A DNA stretch of 64,000 nucleotides from contig JAFREQ010000046.1 in the NCBI GenBank assembly GCA_025331565.1, positions 2,048,501-2,112,500 of the forward strand, given 5' to 3'. The notes under the pieces are model-generated. The model saw only the letters and a list, made by a program, of their open reading frames with translations. It made no database searches and was not told the origin of the DNA. Shown here one piece after another: positions 1 to 10,354 of the stretch. Position 1 is the stretch's first letter; each line of letters starts with the position of its first letter. This DNA is from Holacanthus passer. Its lineage: Eukaryota; Chordata; Actinopteri; Pomacanthidae. A program made the translations under genes and the position numbers.

Positions 1-133
1 GCTTCATCCTTTAAAGCCAGTGTTTATATTTAAGCCTCACTGTTAACATTGATAAACTGATTTAAATTATTAAATGTCTGCTTCCATCATCTGTTGTAAA
101 TGGTTCTAAATCTTGCTGTTTGTCTGCCCACAG

Positions 134-1023
134 GAGAGGGAACTGTAAGAAAGCGTCAGTGGGTCTGCAGTGTGAAGTTGGCCTTCGGTGTAGGACGTAC
201 TATGTTCTGTGTGGCTCGGTGCTCAGCGTGTGGAACGAGGTGGAGGCTGTGCTTTCTCCAGTCAGTGGAACCAATGTAAAGGTGCAGATTGTCCGCCTCA
301 GAACAGAAGACGGACAGAGGATAGTTGGTAAGTTGAAGGGCCACAACTTTAAAGAACTAGTTTGATGTCTGGAAATACTTGCTTTCTTTTTGAGAGTTGA
401 CTGAGAAGAGCTTCCCTCTAAATCCACATCGTCCCTTTGGAACATAAGGCCAAATTGAGCTCCTTCTATTTACTGATTTTGTGGAGGAAAACACACCATC
501 AGCTTTCCCCAGTCGTTTCCCCAGAGCCATGCTAACAGCTAAAGATCACTAGTTAACATGTTCTTCTTCAACAGTGAGCTTTCAGTCTTTTATGTCGCTT
601 TGTTAATTCCGACAAAAACTGGTGTGTAAGAATGATAAGTTGTGATTTTACGGTGTCTTATGTGCTGGACTGTGTCCTGGCTGGGAGCAGAGATTGATCT
701 GGAGTTTCCAGCTTCATATTTACAGACATGAGTGTTTATCTTCTCCTCTAACCTTTGCAAGAAAGTGAATAAGTATATTTCCTAAAATGTGAAACCCTTT
801 CTTTAATATGTGCTGTAAATGTCAACATCCTTGGTCTCTCAGGCTCAGAGTTCATTCTCACAGCTTTATTTCTGTCACAGGACTCATCATTCCAGCGAAC
901 TGTGTGTCTGCGTTAATTAACAAGCTCTCGACATCGGACCAGTGCCAGCAGCTCGCCGTGCAGGAGCAGCAGAAACGGCAGCAGCTCCACCCCCAAAGTC
1001 TCAGTCATGCCCCCACCACATAG
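134..1023 (+). CDS. sbno1: Strawberry notch homolog, C-terminal end (partial; 5' part lies outside the window)
   Basis: Two last coding exons, 134-327 and 881-1023, joined in phase (G|GA), stop TAG at 1021-1023. The peptide includes the stretches RTYYVLCGSVLSVW, SGTNVKVQIVRLRTEDGQRI and GLIIPANCVSALINKLSTSD and ends QSLSHAPTT. This is the very conserved C-terminal block of strawberry notch proteins, nuclear helicase-like (DExD/H) co-regulators linked to Notch and EGFR signalling. The helicase domains are encoded upstream of position 1. Assignment to sbno1 rather than sbno2 rests mainly on the neighbours (cdk2ap1, mphosph9, pitpnm2), which match the human SBNO1 locus. The exon at 134 is preceded by a CCCACAG acceptor and followed by GTAAGT; the last exon follows TCTGTCACAG. 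Family call is firm, paralog call good but synteny-based. Confidence 0.88.
500..806 (-). repeat. Interspersed inverted-repeat element, family A (partial copy)
   Basis: Lies in the last sbno1 intron. The right end (TTTCCTAAAATGTGAAACCC...TTTAA) is the reverse complement of the left end seen at 35932 (TAAAGGAATAGTTTGACATTTTG). The middle carries GTTGTGATTTTACGGTGTC and the mirror of the GCTAGCCTGGCTCTG segment. Other copies at 19070, 23266, 32708, 35932, 52880 and 57120. Terminal complementarity suggests a non-autonomous DNA transposon (MITE-like); the class is inferred. Confidence 0.6.
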
Positions 1024-1864
1024 TCTGGGGCGGAGCGCTCGGCTTCATGGGCGTCGATCCCATCTCCACCCCCTCGAGTTCATATCCCAGTCTGAAGGGA
1101 TCTGACTCATCAGTCTCTATCTGTGCACTGCAGGCTCCAGGACCGCTGTCCCCCTTGTTCTGCACCCTCACGCCCCCCAATGTCTCTGAGGGTCAGAGGT
1201 GTCACATCTAGCTGTGGCCATTCTCAGATGTAAAGCAGTGGTTGTACAGAGAAAAGATTTCAGGGTTTTTCTTTTTCCTTTTTCTTAATCTCCAGAGACT
1301 CTTGTTTTCACCTCGAGAGATTTGATGGGTGATGTTTTGTCCTCTGACATTCAGAGTGAAAAGATTGGTGATATATTGATGGAGACAGAGTTGAAACCCA
1401 GAGGGTGTGTTGGCCTGCGGCTGTTGAGTTCTCCACTCATCACCCATGCTTTAAGCTTTGTAGTCCAGACTGCCTGGTATGAAGCAAAGACTTTTTCTTG
1501 GTTCAGGCCAAAGGTGGATGAGACAAAGACCACTGAGTCTGTGGTGGTCTGAGGACTTGATTTGTTAAAAAATTGGCATTTAATGCTGAACTACAATCTG
1601 ATATTAATATATGATGAAAACTGTCGGTTTGTTGTTTCTCCAACATTATTCAGGTCTAATATAGAGAACGTAGTGATATGAGCTAATTTTCTGATTCTTT
1701 GTAGCTGTTGTGGTCACTCAAAAATCCCAGATTATCTTTAATGTCAGAATCCACAAGCGTCTTTATCACAGGCTGGTTTGTTGTTTCTGTTTTGCACATG
1801 GTCTCAAATTCATCAAAGTTCCTTGGTTCAGTGTCCTTGGTCTCTTTTTGTCCATATTGTAACA

Positions 1865-2356
1865 TTAAAGGATGAATTCACGACAGTCAGGTCCCCGTGA
1901 ACACTGAAGCAGGTTTGTCTTGTTATAATCTTTCTGTTCACTCTGACCCTGAAGAGATTCCTTCTTCAAGCACTTTCAGTGGAAGAGATGAAGGTCGAAA
2001 TCCAAAGTCCTCTTTTTGTGGAAAAATATATTGAAGTTTATGAGAAGCTAAAGGCTTCAGCCGTCTGTAAGACAGATCAATCTTTTTAGTACAATGTTCC
2101 CTCTTAATGTTTTGCTGACGTGGAGGAACAAGAAGAGGGAGTTTTGTACTGGAACATACAACTTGATTTGTCTCAAACTACTGAAGCCTCAGATTTTAGA
2201 TAAACTTTGGAATCATTTTTACACAGAATGAGGTCTTTGGATTTTGTCCTCTGTCACTAGTATTAAAATGAAAGGATGTTTTCATTGCTGGTTTGAACGG
2301 GAGTAAAGATTATAGTCCAATACTCCAAACTTAAACAGTGTGAACTGATCCTTTAA
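1865..2356. repeat. Family B element with terminal inverted repeats in the sbno1 3' UTR
   Basis: Starts TTAAAGGATGAATTCAC and ends GTGTGAACTGATCCTTTAA, near-perfect inverted ends, giving a 492-base element. The same ends occur in the copy at 62312-62983. I recognise the TTAAAGGATCAGTTCAC end as a common percomorph repeat. It would be transcribed as part of the sbno1 mRNA. Confidence 0.6.
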
Positions 2357-3953
2357 CAGCTGGGAGTTTGTCAAATGTGCTTTCTTTTTTAGTACAAATA
2401 GATACTGAAGTCAGGCTGCTTTTACAGAGCAGACGGACTGTCACATTTTGACTGGTGAAAGATTTGATTATTTTATTGTCAGCTGTCCAGTTTCTATTTA
2501 AAGAAACTGTTTCCCAAAGTTAAATATTGAAACAGTAAAAAATCTAAGGAATGAGTTAAGATTGTGTTATCAACAATCCAAGCTTTTCTTTTCACACAGT
2601 TTCTATCAACACAGTTTATTCATTACCGTTGCCCACATGACTTTTCAACTACTTTATAGTTTTACAAACCATTTATTAAATGTTGAATGTCCAGCTTGTA
2701 TGTGCTGAATAGGGGACCGAAAAGTGTTGCTAAAAACATGAGTGCTGTTTTTAGTTCATCAGTCCTGTTCCTGCATTATTTTTTTGACTTGGTGTTGCAG
2801 ATTAAAACCACCTTTGGTCTTTACCTCGACTCGTCAAACCATGTCTGGTGTGATGTCAGTGACACCTGGCTGGGCTACCTGTCAGTCAAAGGAGAGGGAA
2901 CAGAAACAATAATATACAGTAAAGCAGCCAAGGAACTGTGAGAAGTATGAAATGCATGTCTGTGACAAAGATCTTCACTTTTTGATTTGCAGACAGGTTC
3001 CAGAGGCGTCTGCAGCTCTGTGCTCTGCTCTGATGTTCCGTTTTTATTTTGTCGCTTTTTTAAATGGAATTCTGCTCAGGGGTGAAACTCATACAAAGAC
3101 CCTCTTTGAAAAACAAAACAAAGAAAATCTTTTACAAAGTATGTGAAATGCATGACCGTAACTCAAACGCTCCTTCTATACCTCTACTCAGTGATGTTGC
3201 TCTGTGGCTCTGTGGTTGGCTGTATTTACAGCTCGTGTCTTCACAGTTCCCGTTTCCAACACATCTCTCGAATTCCTCTGCTTTCTTGAGCCGAGTTGTA
3301 ATTAAAATGGACGACTGCTTCTGTTGAATAGTGCACCTCTTCGACTTCCTCCTCAGTCCTTTACTGCATTATTCTAGACCTGCACTGGAAGGACAGACCA
3401 AAGTCCGGATACACGAGCTGTCCTCATCGCTGATTAACGATAGAATGTGTTTTCTATCCCAGTTTGCTCAGACACATCTTTACCTGTGGATTACTTCATG
3501 TTATTAAGTGTATTCTCTTCTGTTCTTGATTGATGCATTTAAAAACGGTGAAACAGGAAGAAGTCTTTGTATCATACCAATGTGCATTTTGTACACTTTG
3601 TAAAAGGATCCGAACTGAATTCTTCATGCAGCACATCTCAACTGTTGGACAGAACCGGGAGCGACTGAGAAGATCTGCTCTCTGGTCGGAAGTCACATCT
3701 TTGAACTTGAATGTCCACCTTATAGAAACCAACAGCTCATGGTTTTAGTTTGTCTTTTGAGATGTTGTGTACTCGGGCTGCTGACCTGCTGACGTTGTTT
3801 TTGAATGCCGTAAAATGTGGCAGCAGATCGGCTCCTCTGAAGTTGAAACACTTGAAGGACTTTTTTTTTTTTCCTTTTATCGTTGCACGAGTTGCACTAC
3901 TGACAGTTGTACAAATATTCAACATGACCTGTACATGAATGAGTGCGATGCTC

Positions 3954-3959
3954 AATAAA
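3954..3959 (+). terminator. sbno1: Polyadenylation signal AATAAA (sbno1)
   Basis: Canonical AATAAA in CTCAATAAAGCTTG, followed within 25-40 bases by TTG/TGTCTGTGTG, a typical GU-rich downstream element. Confidence 0.65.
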
Positions 3960-4237
3960 GCTTGGTATACTTCTACCTTGTCGTCTGTGTGATGTCGTCC
4001 AGAGCTGCATCCTGCCACCAGACACCTGGGGTTTTATAAAAAGATGAATTTGGACATCTTGTACATACATAGTTTATTTGATATAATATCCTTTGAAGAC
4101 ACTGGTGAAGACAAATATTGTATTAAAAGCAAGGACAGATTCCAATAATGAAAACATGACGTTTGTGTTGTAAAGGTGGGATGTTTAAGTATATATTTTT
4201 ATATTTTCTCTGATGCTTATTTGTTGCATCACTGTCA

Positions 4238-4790
4238 ACTAATGTAACAAAGTACAAATTTGTGATACTTTTACTTGAGTATTTCCATTTTATGTAGCTT
4301 TATACTACTATACTATACTATACTTCTCAGAGGCAAATATTGTACTTTTTACTCCATTACACTTGTCTGAAAGCTCCTTCTGAAGCTGAATCAACTCTTT
4401 AAAAAGCCTCTTGGATCAAAAAGCATCGACACAAAGCTGAAAACAGGCTGTTTTTCTCATGAATCTTTGCAGAGATCCGTGGTTCTCACAGGACGACCAG
4501 GCTACAAACACATGATGATCTTCTACAATCTGATGCTCGTTGCTGGAGATGAAAGCGGCCGACAGGATATAAAGTCGTTCAAATGAGTTTCAACATCTCC
4601 AGCAGGAAAATGACTCAGACACATTAAACCAGCAGAAGAAGAATCCAGAGAGAAACTCTGACAGGAAACAGGAGTTGAGTACTCACATACTTGTACTTCA
4701 GTCAGGTTTTGAATGCAGGACTTTTACTTGTAGTGGAGTATTTTCTGTGTGTTCTTTATATTGTTAGAGGTAAAAAACATAAAATTAAAA
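4238..4790. repeat. Family C repeat (TACTTTTACTTGAGTA type)
   Basis: Begins with AAAGTACAAATTTGTGATAC/TTTTACTTGAGTATTTCC and returns to ACTTGTACTTCAGTCAGG and ACTTTTACTTGTAGTGGAG near the end. This is a very common fish repeat; related pieces lie at 7165, 26925, 34206, 34870, 43060, 55590 and 61185. It fills most of the sbno1-cdk2ap1 gap. Confidence 0.6.
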
Positions 4791-5826
4791 GTATTGTTAA
4801 GAATAAAAAGAAAATGAACTGAATACTGCTATGTGTGTTATATGTGCATCATATATCCTGAATCTTGGCCAGATGTTTACTTCTCGTGGCGACTGTGTAT
4901 TTTTTATATTGTTATAGCTGAAAAACACAATAAAAATATTAAGAATAAAAACTTAATATAATAAAAATATCTATATTTTGTTGTATTTCAGTAAAAGATG
5001 TGAATACTCATTCCACCATTTATTTATGTTTTGCCTGTATTATAATTAACTAATTAAACTACATGTATTTTTGTTCTTATTTTTCCAGATTAAAAGTGTT
5101 GAAAGCCGATGTCACATTGACCAAACACATCTTGAAGCCATTGTCTGCCCTCTCCTCCTCTGTGGGGCCCTCAGGGGTCCAGGTCAGGACCCCGAGGACC
5201 AGGACTCTGTGTCCAGCCACGTGGTCTGAAGAGAGCTCGTCTGAATGAAAGAGGAGCTTTAAAAGCGAGACTGGATCTTTTTCATCATTCTTCTACTTTG
5301 ACTTTTTTCTTTGTTCATATAAAAAGAAATGGAGCCACAGACAAAAACAGGTATCTGAAAATATACTTTTAACAAAAAACATTATTATATTATAAAAACT
5401 CTGATTTACATTTAACTTTAAATTTTTAAAAAAAGTATTAAGTTGTTTTTCCTGCTTTAAAACATTTTCTAATTAATTTGCTGCAAAAATATAAAACTTC
5501 AAATGTGCGAATGAAAAAAACTCAAAACCTCATTTAACATTTTCCCACTTTTTTCCACGCCGTGTTTTTCTGCTCAAAGTGCAGCTCAAAGTGGACTTTT
5601 CCACGCGCGTGGACTAAAGTGTTGAAATGTGATGAAATCGGGTTAAAAAGCCTGATGTGTGAAGTGTTTCTGTCCTGATGAGCCGCAGTGATAATAACAG
5701 TGTTAGCAGCTCGGTGGGTGTCAATATAAAGTGACGGCCATATTTGCCGGTGCCGCTGTTGTAAACAAAAAGTGAGAGACAGACGCTTCACTGAATTTCG
5801 GGTCATTTTTATTTCTTTAATTTACA
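4791..5826. other. sbno1-cdk2ap1 intergenic remainder and cdk2ap1 upstream region
   Basis: AT-rich to about 5060, with two similar stretches (TTATATTGTTA...AAAAACA...AAATATTAAGAATAAAAA) at about 4757 and 4906. A short open segment at 5088-5228 follows an acceptor-like TTTTCCAG but resembles no family I know. Near the start codon, 5700-5775 holds a GACGGCCATATTTGCC stretch and a forkhead-like TGTAAACAAAA, plausible promoter or 5' UTR sequence. Confidence 0.4.
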
Positions 5827-7667
5827 ATGTCTCTGGGAATGTCTTACAAACCCAACGTCCATCAGCACATTCCGGGAACTTCTGGGAACCAGGGTAAGGA
5901 GAAAAAACGGGGGCAGATCGGGGGATCGGCGCCTTAAATCGAGCTTTAAATTCGGGGTCTCGGAGAATACCTGGAGAAAGACCGTGTCTGTAGTTTTTGT
6001 CCAGTTCTATATATCGGGTCAGATCCTGGGAGCTAAGCTAATTCATATCCGCCATTATTACTAATGTAAAACAGCGCCGTCCGCCGGAGCAGCCGCCGGA
6101 CAAACGCACGGTTCGGATGCGGGACGAGGCGGCGACGGTTCCCGGCGTGTGTGTCCCCGCGGTGCCGGGTCCCGGTCCCGGTCGGCGGGGACAAACTGTG
6201 TGACTTGTGTCTTCTCGGAGCAGCAGCCTTGTTCCGTTTCCTCCATGATGCTCGTCGCTCCGAGCTGCTGATTGATCTGCCTCTCAGTTTTTTCTCCGGC
6301 TCTTCGAGGACATCTCGCGGCCGAGCGGCGCAACTGCAGCCGAACAAAGCGGCAGGGGAGCGCCGCACCAGACTCCATTCATTTTTACACCGATTTAAGG
6401 CTCCGGCGACTTCACGCAGTTCAAAGTTTATTTTTAGCATGATTCTTGAATAAAAGCTACACTAATCAACTACAACGATTGCTCAACTAATATATCAGTC
6501 ATTATAGTTGATTAGATGACTGATGGTGATTATCATTATTTAGTCATTTGTTTCACTTTCAGTTTTTCCATCTCCCTCTTTCACCATTTGTCCTGTGCGT
6601 TAATATCAGGCTCTACTAAACTACAATGATTCATGAATTGGTTGATTGAGAGAAAATCAGATTAATTGTTTAGTCTACTACATTTTTTATTCATTTATTA
6701 CACATTCACTTCTTCATTTTTCTCTTTTGCCACTTGTGAATGTGTTAACTTTGCATTATTATTAAGCTGCTACTGTATTGACTTAAAAGCTGAAAAGGTT
6801 GGTCAATTATGCTTTAAGTTAATAAACAGGATATAAACTCTTTGATTTTCATGATCTGGTTTACAGCAGATTTACAGTTTTTACTCTTATATACAGTATA
6901 AGTAACAATTAAGAAAACAATCAGCAGATTAATCGATGATGAAATGTTAGTTGCATCCATAGTGAACTGTAGATGTGGTGGTTTTGGTGCTTGACTGATG
7001 CCAGCTTGTGTTTTTTGAACAGTTGGAAACCTCCAGTCTCCCTCAGCAGCTAACCTGGCCACGTTGCAGTCCTACAGGCCCCTACTGAGTGACTATGGAC
7101 CTCCATCTCTGGGATTCTCACAGGTAACTAATCTGATGGTTACTGACATTTCATCTATCTTCTTCCTGGACTTTTACTTGTAGTGGAGTTGTGGTATTTC
7201 CATTTTTACTTAAGGAAAGGATCTGAACACTTCCTCCACCTTTGTCTTGTCATTTTTGATGAACGATTGAGGGCTACTCTTCTTTTGTCACCGCAATATT
7301 ATCTGGATCATGAGTCCCTTCCTTATACTAAAACAACACATAACATGTTTTGAACCTGACATTTCTTGTTCTTTTTGCTCTAACTTCAGGGCTCTTCTGG
7401 AAGCCAAGTACCTCAGAACAAATATGCAGAGCTGCTGGCCATCATTGAAGAGCTGGGAAAGGAGATCAGGCCCACATATGCTGGTAGCAAGAGTGCGATG
7501 GAGAGACTGAAAAGAGGTAACTGTAAACCTTCATATAACAATTCAAGTGCAAAACATAGTGGAGCTGTTAATCCAAACTGTGTTTGTCTTTCTCGAAAGG
7601 AATAATCCACGCCAGAGGGTTGGTGCGCGAATGCTTGGCCGAGACGGAGAGAAACGCGAGGTCCTAG
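5827..7667 (+). CDS. cdk2ap1: Cyclin-dependent kinase 2-associated protein 1 (complete, 120 aa)
   Basis: Four exons: 5827-5893, 7023-7123, 7390-7516 and 7600-7667, all with GT-AG borders and matching phases (67+101+127+68 = 363 bases including TAG). The protein starts MSLGMSYKPN; Met5 aligns with the human start MSYKPN. The central block SYRPLLSDYGPPSLGFSQ and the C-terminal helical part, KYAELLAIIEELGKEIRPTY, then AGSKSAMERLKRGIIHARG and LVRECLAETERNARS, are nearly identical to human CDK2AP1 (DOC-1). The TER tripeptide reported to matter for CDK2 binding is present near the C-terminus. The family product binds CDK2 and is a small subunit of the NuRD chromatin complex, acting in the nucleus. 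Identification is secure. Confidence 0.97.
6060..6400. promoter_or_regulatory. cdk2ap1: CpG-rich island in cdk2ap1 intron 1
   Basis: Dense CpG compared with AT-rich flanks, for example CGTCCGCCGGAGCAGCC and CGGTCCCGGTCGGCGGGG. It lies just downstream of exon 1, as expected for a promoter-associated island of a housekeeping gene. It could also hold an alternative first exon, but I see no clear donor-supported one. Confidence 0.45.
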
Positions 7668-8235
7668 CTACCGAACACACATTCCTCCCTGCAAGAAGAA
7701 CTAACAGCGTGTGTCTCATGAAAAAATAAATAACTTGCATGGCATTTCCTTCAAGAAGAGGAAGTAAATGAACAAAGGATGGAAAAACGAGCTCCTAGAG
7801 AGAAAAAAAAATACAGTAACACAATTCATGACTCCTGAAGGCTCTGGAGGATCATTTAAATCACCTGTGGGTTATTGGAGATCAATTGAGAGGATATCAT
7901 GTGTTTTTATGCCCCACTTTTGGGATCTTAGTTTTGACTTCATATTTAAAACATTGATTTATGCATGCGAACGGGCCCGTGGGTTAATTGTAGACAGTGC
8001 ATGGCTTGTACAGGGGTAGATGGAGAAGACTTCTTCTTTTTGATAGTATTTGGTCTGTTTTTCAGACCCCTATAACACACATGACTGAGTGAGTGAGGGA
8101 CAGAGATGTGCCAAATGCATCGGTTCATTCGTGTTGAGGTTGGTTTTGGTATAAAAAAAAGGAAAATGCTGTTACTTGCATCTTTGTATGTATTTATTAC
8201 TCAGTGTAATAAATTGTATTTTCAATATAGTTGTC
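7668..8235 (+). other. cdk2ap1: cdk2ap1 3' UTR
   Basis: Runs from the TAG at 7665-7667 to a canonical AATAAA at 8208-8213 (AGTGTAATAAATTG). No other gene seen. Confidence 0.6.
8208..8213 (+). terminator. cdk2ap1: Polyadenylation signal AATAAA (cdk2ap1)
   Basis: Canonical hexamer, followed by TTGTCATTGTGTGATTCGGTG, a GU-rich stretch suitable as a downstream element. Confidence 0.6.
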
Positions 8236-9395
8236 ATTGTGTGATTCGGTGCATTTTAGACATTCATCACCCAGTTTTGATAAACCTGTCTATGTAACAC
8301 TTTCTTAAAGGGTTAGAAAAACTCCTCGTAAGTGAAAATGAGAAGTGAAGAAAGCTGCAGGCATTGTTCTCTTTTCTCTGTGGACATGGTTCATGTGACT
8401 AACTGGAGTCATGTGACTAACTTTCTACACAAAGTCATCCTCTAATCACAGAGTTGTTGGCTCCTCCTGTCCACATGTTGACGTGTCCTTGAATATCTTT
8501 GGGTTTTGGATTGTTAGTTGAATAAAACAACGTATTTTTAGATGCCAATAAGGGCTCTGGCAACTCGTGATGGCCACTTTATGCTCATTTGCTGACTCTC
8601 TAGAGACCATACAATTAATTGATTAATCAAATAAAATAATTGCTTGTTGCTGCCCTATAGCAGTATACACATGACAGCTTCATTATATGTCATATTTAAG
8701 AAACTTGAATTAGACATTTTTGCTCAAAAAATTACTGAAACCATTTTTAAAAAATAGTTGCACAGTGGGAACTTTATGATGACAAATATACAGTACAAAA
8801 TAACATGCAGAGGACAGGAGTTGTGTGAGTGGAAGGATCAAGAGGGGCCCAACAGCAAATATTGCTCTGAGGCCCCCAAACAGGTTGTTCAGGCTGTGTC
8901 CAAGTCTTAGTTCATCGGTAAAAATACATAGATAGTATCATTATAGAATTATATATGACAACTATTCCAACTCCAATGAAATAAAAAACAGAATAGTAGC
9001 TAAAGGTAGTTCTATAATGTGAACTCAAGTCAAGAACAGAAGATTTTCCTAAAAGCTGCACTGTAAAAGTGAAGCAGTATCATTAACTATTGAACATTTA
9101 TAAACGTTTACTTAATCAGTTAACTGTGGATTGAATATACTGTATGTATAATAAATGAATATAAGAATAATTTACACTGTTTACACAGATGTTTTTTCCT
9201 GGAGGCTCTGATGTGCAAAACAAACACAGATGAATCAGTAAAATAAATATGATGAATAAAAAAGTCTAAACACAACAGATGAGAAAAACTCGCATCTGAT
9301 TGTGTTTTAAATCAACAACAACAACATAAAGAGTCGATTCTGTCTCTGAGATTTTCTTCTTTTGTCCCAACACATGTGTACACCTCCTACCCCGA
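8236..9395. other. cdk2ap1-mphosph9 intergenic region, no gene seen
   Basis: AT-rich sequence with no exon I can support on either strand. In human the divergent gene MTRFR lies in this interval; I find no minus-strand reading frame with its GGQ release-factor motif. Confidence 0.55.
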
Positions 9396-9551
9396 GCGGC
9401 CAATAGAAACACGCAGTGAAAGTGACGACCAATCGCAGCCCAGAATGTTTGCTCATATTCGGACCAATAGCGACGCGGCCTGCGAACGTTACAGCCGCCG
9501 CAGTGCAGCCGCCAACCAGCAGCAGCGACCCGCTCGTCTACTCTCACAAAT
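9396..9551 (+). promoter_or_regulatory. mphosph9: mphosph9 promoter with three CCAAT boxes
   Basis: CCAAT boxes at 9400-9404, 9429-9433 and 9464-9468, spaced 29 and 35 bases, all in the same orientation and followed by CpG-rich sequence and the first exon. Evenly spaced multiple CCAAT boxes without an obvious TATA box are typical of NF-Y-driven cell-cycle promoters, fitting an M-phase phosphoprotein. I did not find a CHR element (TTTGAA type). Confidence 0.6.
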
Positions 9552-10352
9552 ATGGACGAAATGATGATACAAGTCAACGGGTAGGTTCAATATGAGCTGG
9601 TGTAGGTCGTTTCCCTCAAAGCAGCGTTTGTCCTGCGGCTCCTACGTGTCAGCATTTATCATAATTATCCCGCGCTCCGCTAACAAACCTGTAATAAACC
9701 AACTTAGCTCAACTTAGCTAAGCTAGCTAACCAGTTCAGCTGCTTGTCAGTGGTTGTAGTTATCATGTTAGCCGGATAACTTAGCCTGACTGACCCGGGC
9801 AACTTCAACATCTGTCCGGCTGCAGCAGCGTCGGTGGAGCTGACAGACAAGCAGCTAATGCACCGCTACTGTCCAGCTGTACAAACCGCTGCACGGCCAT
9901 GCTAATAAAATACTAATGTCTGTGTCTGTGTCCATTGTGTTTGTTTTGCTTGGTGTCAAAGTTGATTAGCTGTTCAGTGAAACCTGGACTGATCGGCTCT
10001 CACACGCAGGAAACACAGATCATAGCTGACAGAGGGAGATGGTAGACAGGGAAGTGGATGCTAATGCGTAACAATTAGCTTGAACATCTGTGTGTATGTG
10101 TGTTTTATTAACTCTTGAATGCTATTAGCAGATGTAAAGTCAGAAATATGACACGGACTGAGTGTTTGCTCTTGGCTACAATAGCTGTGTAATAAACACC
10201 TGGCTCCTGCTTTTATTCTGTTCTGTGGTTGTGACAGTTGAGCAACTGTTATCTTAAAGACCATTTTTCTACATCACATGTCTGACTGCTTGTTGTTTCC
10301 CCCTCTCTTGGTTTCCAGCTGCCAGACTGACCCCCTCTGCATGGGCCCATAA
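9552..10352 (+). other. mphosph9: mphosph9 first exon / spliced upstream ORF
   Basis: An ATG at 9552 has a strong context (A at -3, G at +4). The exon ends at 9580 before GTAGGT; joining to the next exon at 10319 (TTTCCAG) gives a 20-codon frame beginning MDEMMIQVNG that stops at TAA 10350-10352. The main start ATG is at 10355, two bases later. So the first exon is 5' UTR with a uORF, unless another splice form links it in frame. Confidence 0.55.
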
Positions 10353-10354
10353 AC

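Larger units (their letters stand above)
1024..3980 (+). other. sbno1: Probable sbno1 3' UTR
   Basis: About 2.95 kb without a convincing exon, running from the stop codon to the first good polyadenylation signal, AATAAA at 3954-3959, followed by a TG-rich downstream stretch. It contains an inverted-repeat element (1865-2356). Short open frames here, such as 2687-2941, show no family similarity I can recognise. The UTR could end earlier at a weaker signal; no transcript is available to decide. Confidence 0.6.

Noticed and set aside
2687..2941. Open frame in the sbno1 3' UTR with an acceptor-like TTGCAG before IKTTFGLYLDSSNHVW
   Set aside because: No matching donor or neighbouring exon, no recognisable family, and it lies between the sbno1 stop and its polyadenylation signal.
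5088..5228. Open segment after TTTTCCAG upstream of cdk2ap1 (IKSVESRCHIDQTHLEAI)
   Set aside because: Could be read as a terminal exon, but no upstream partner exon, no polyadenylation signal and no family match. Kept only as a remark.
6033..6453. Overlapping long open frames on both strands in cdk2ap1 intron 1
   Set aside because: Explained by high GC and few stop codons in a CpG island; no family similarity or splice support.
9266..9577. Minus-strand 103-codon frame over the mphosph9 promoter as a possible MTRFR
   Set aside because: No GGQ motif or release-factor features; it is a shadow of the GC-rich promoter.
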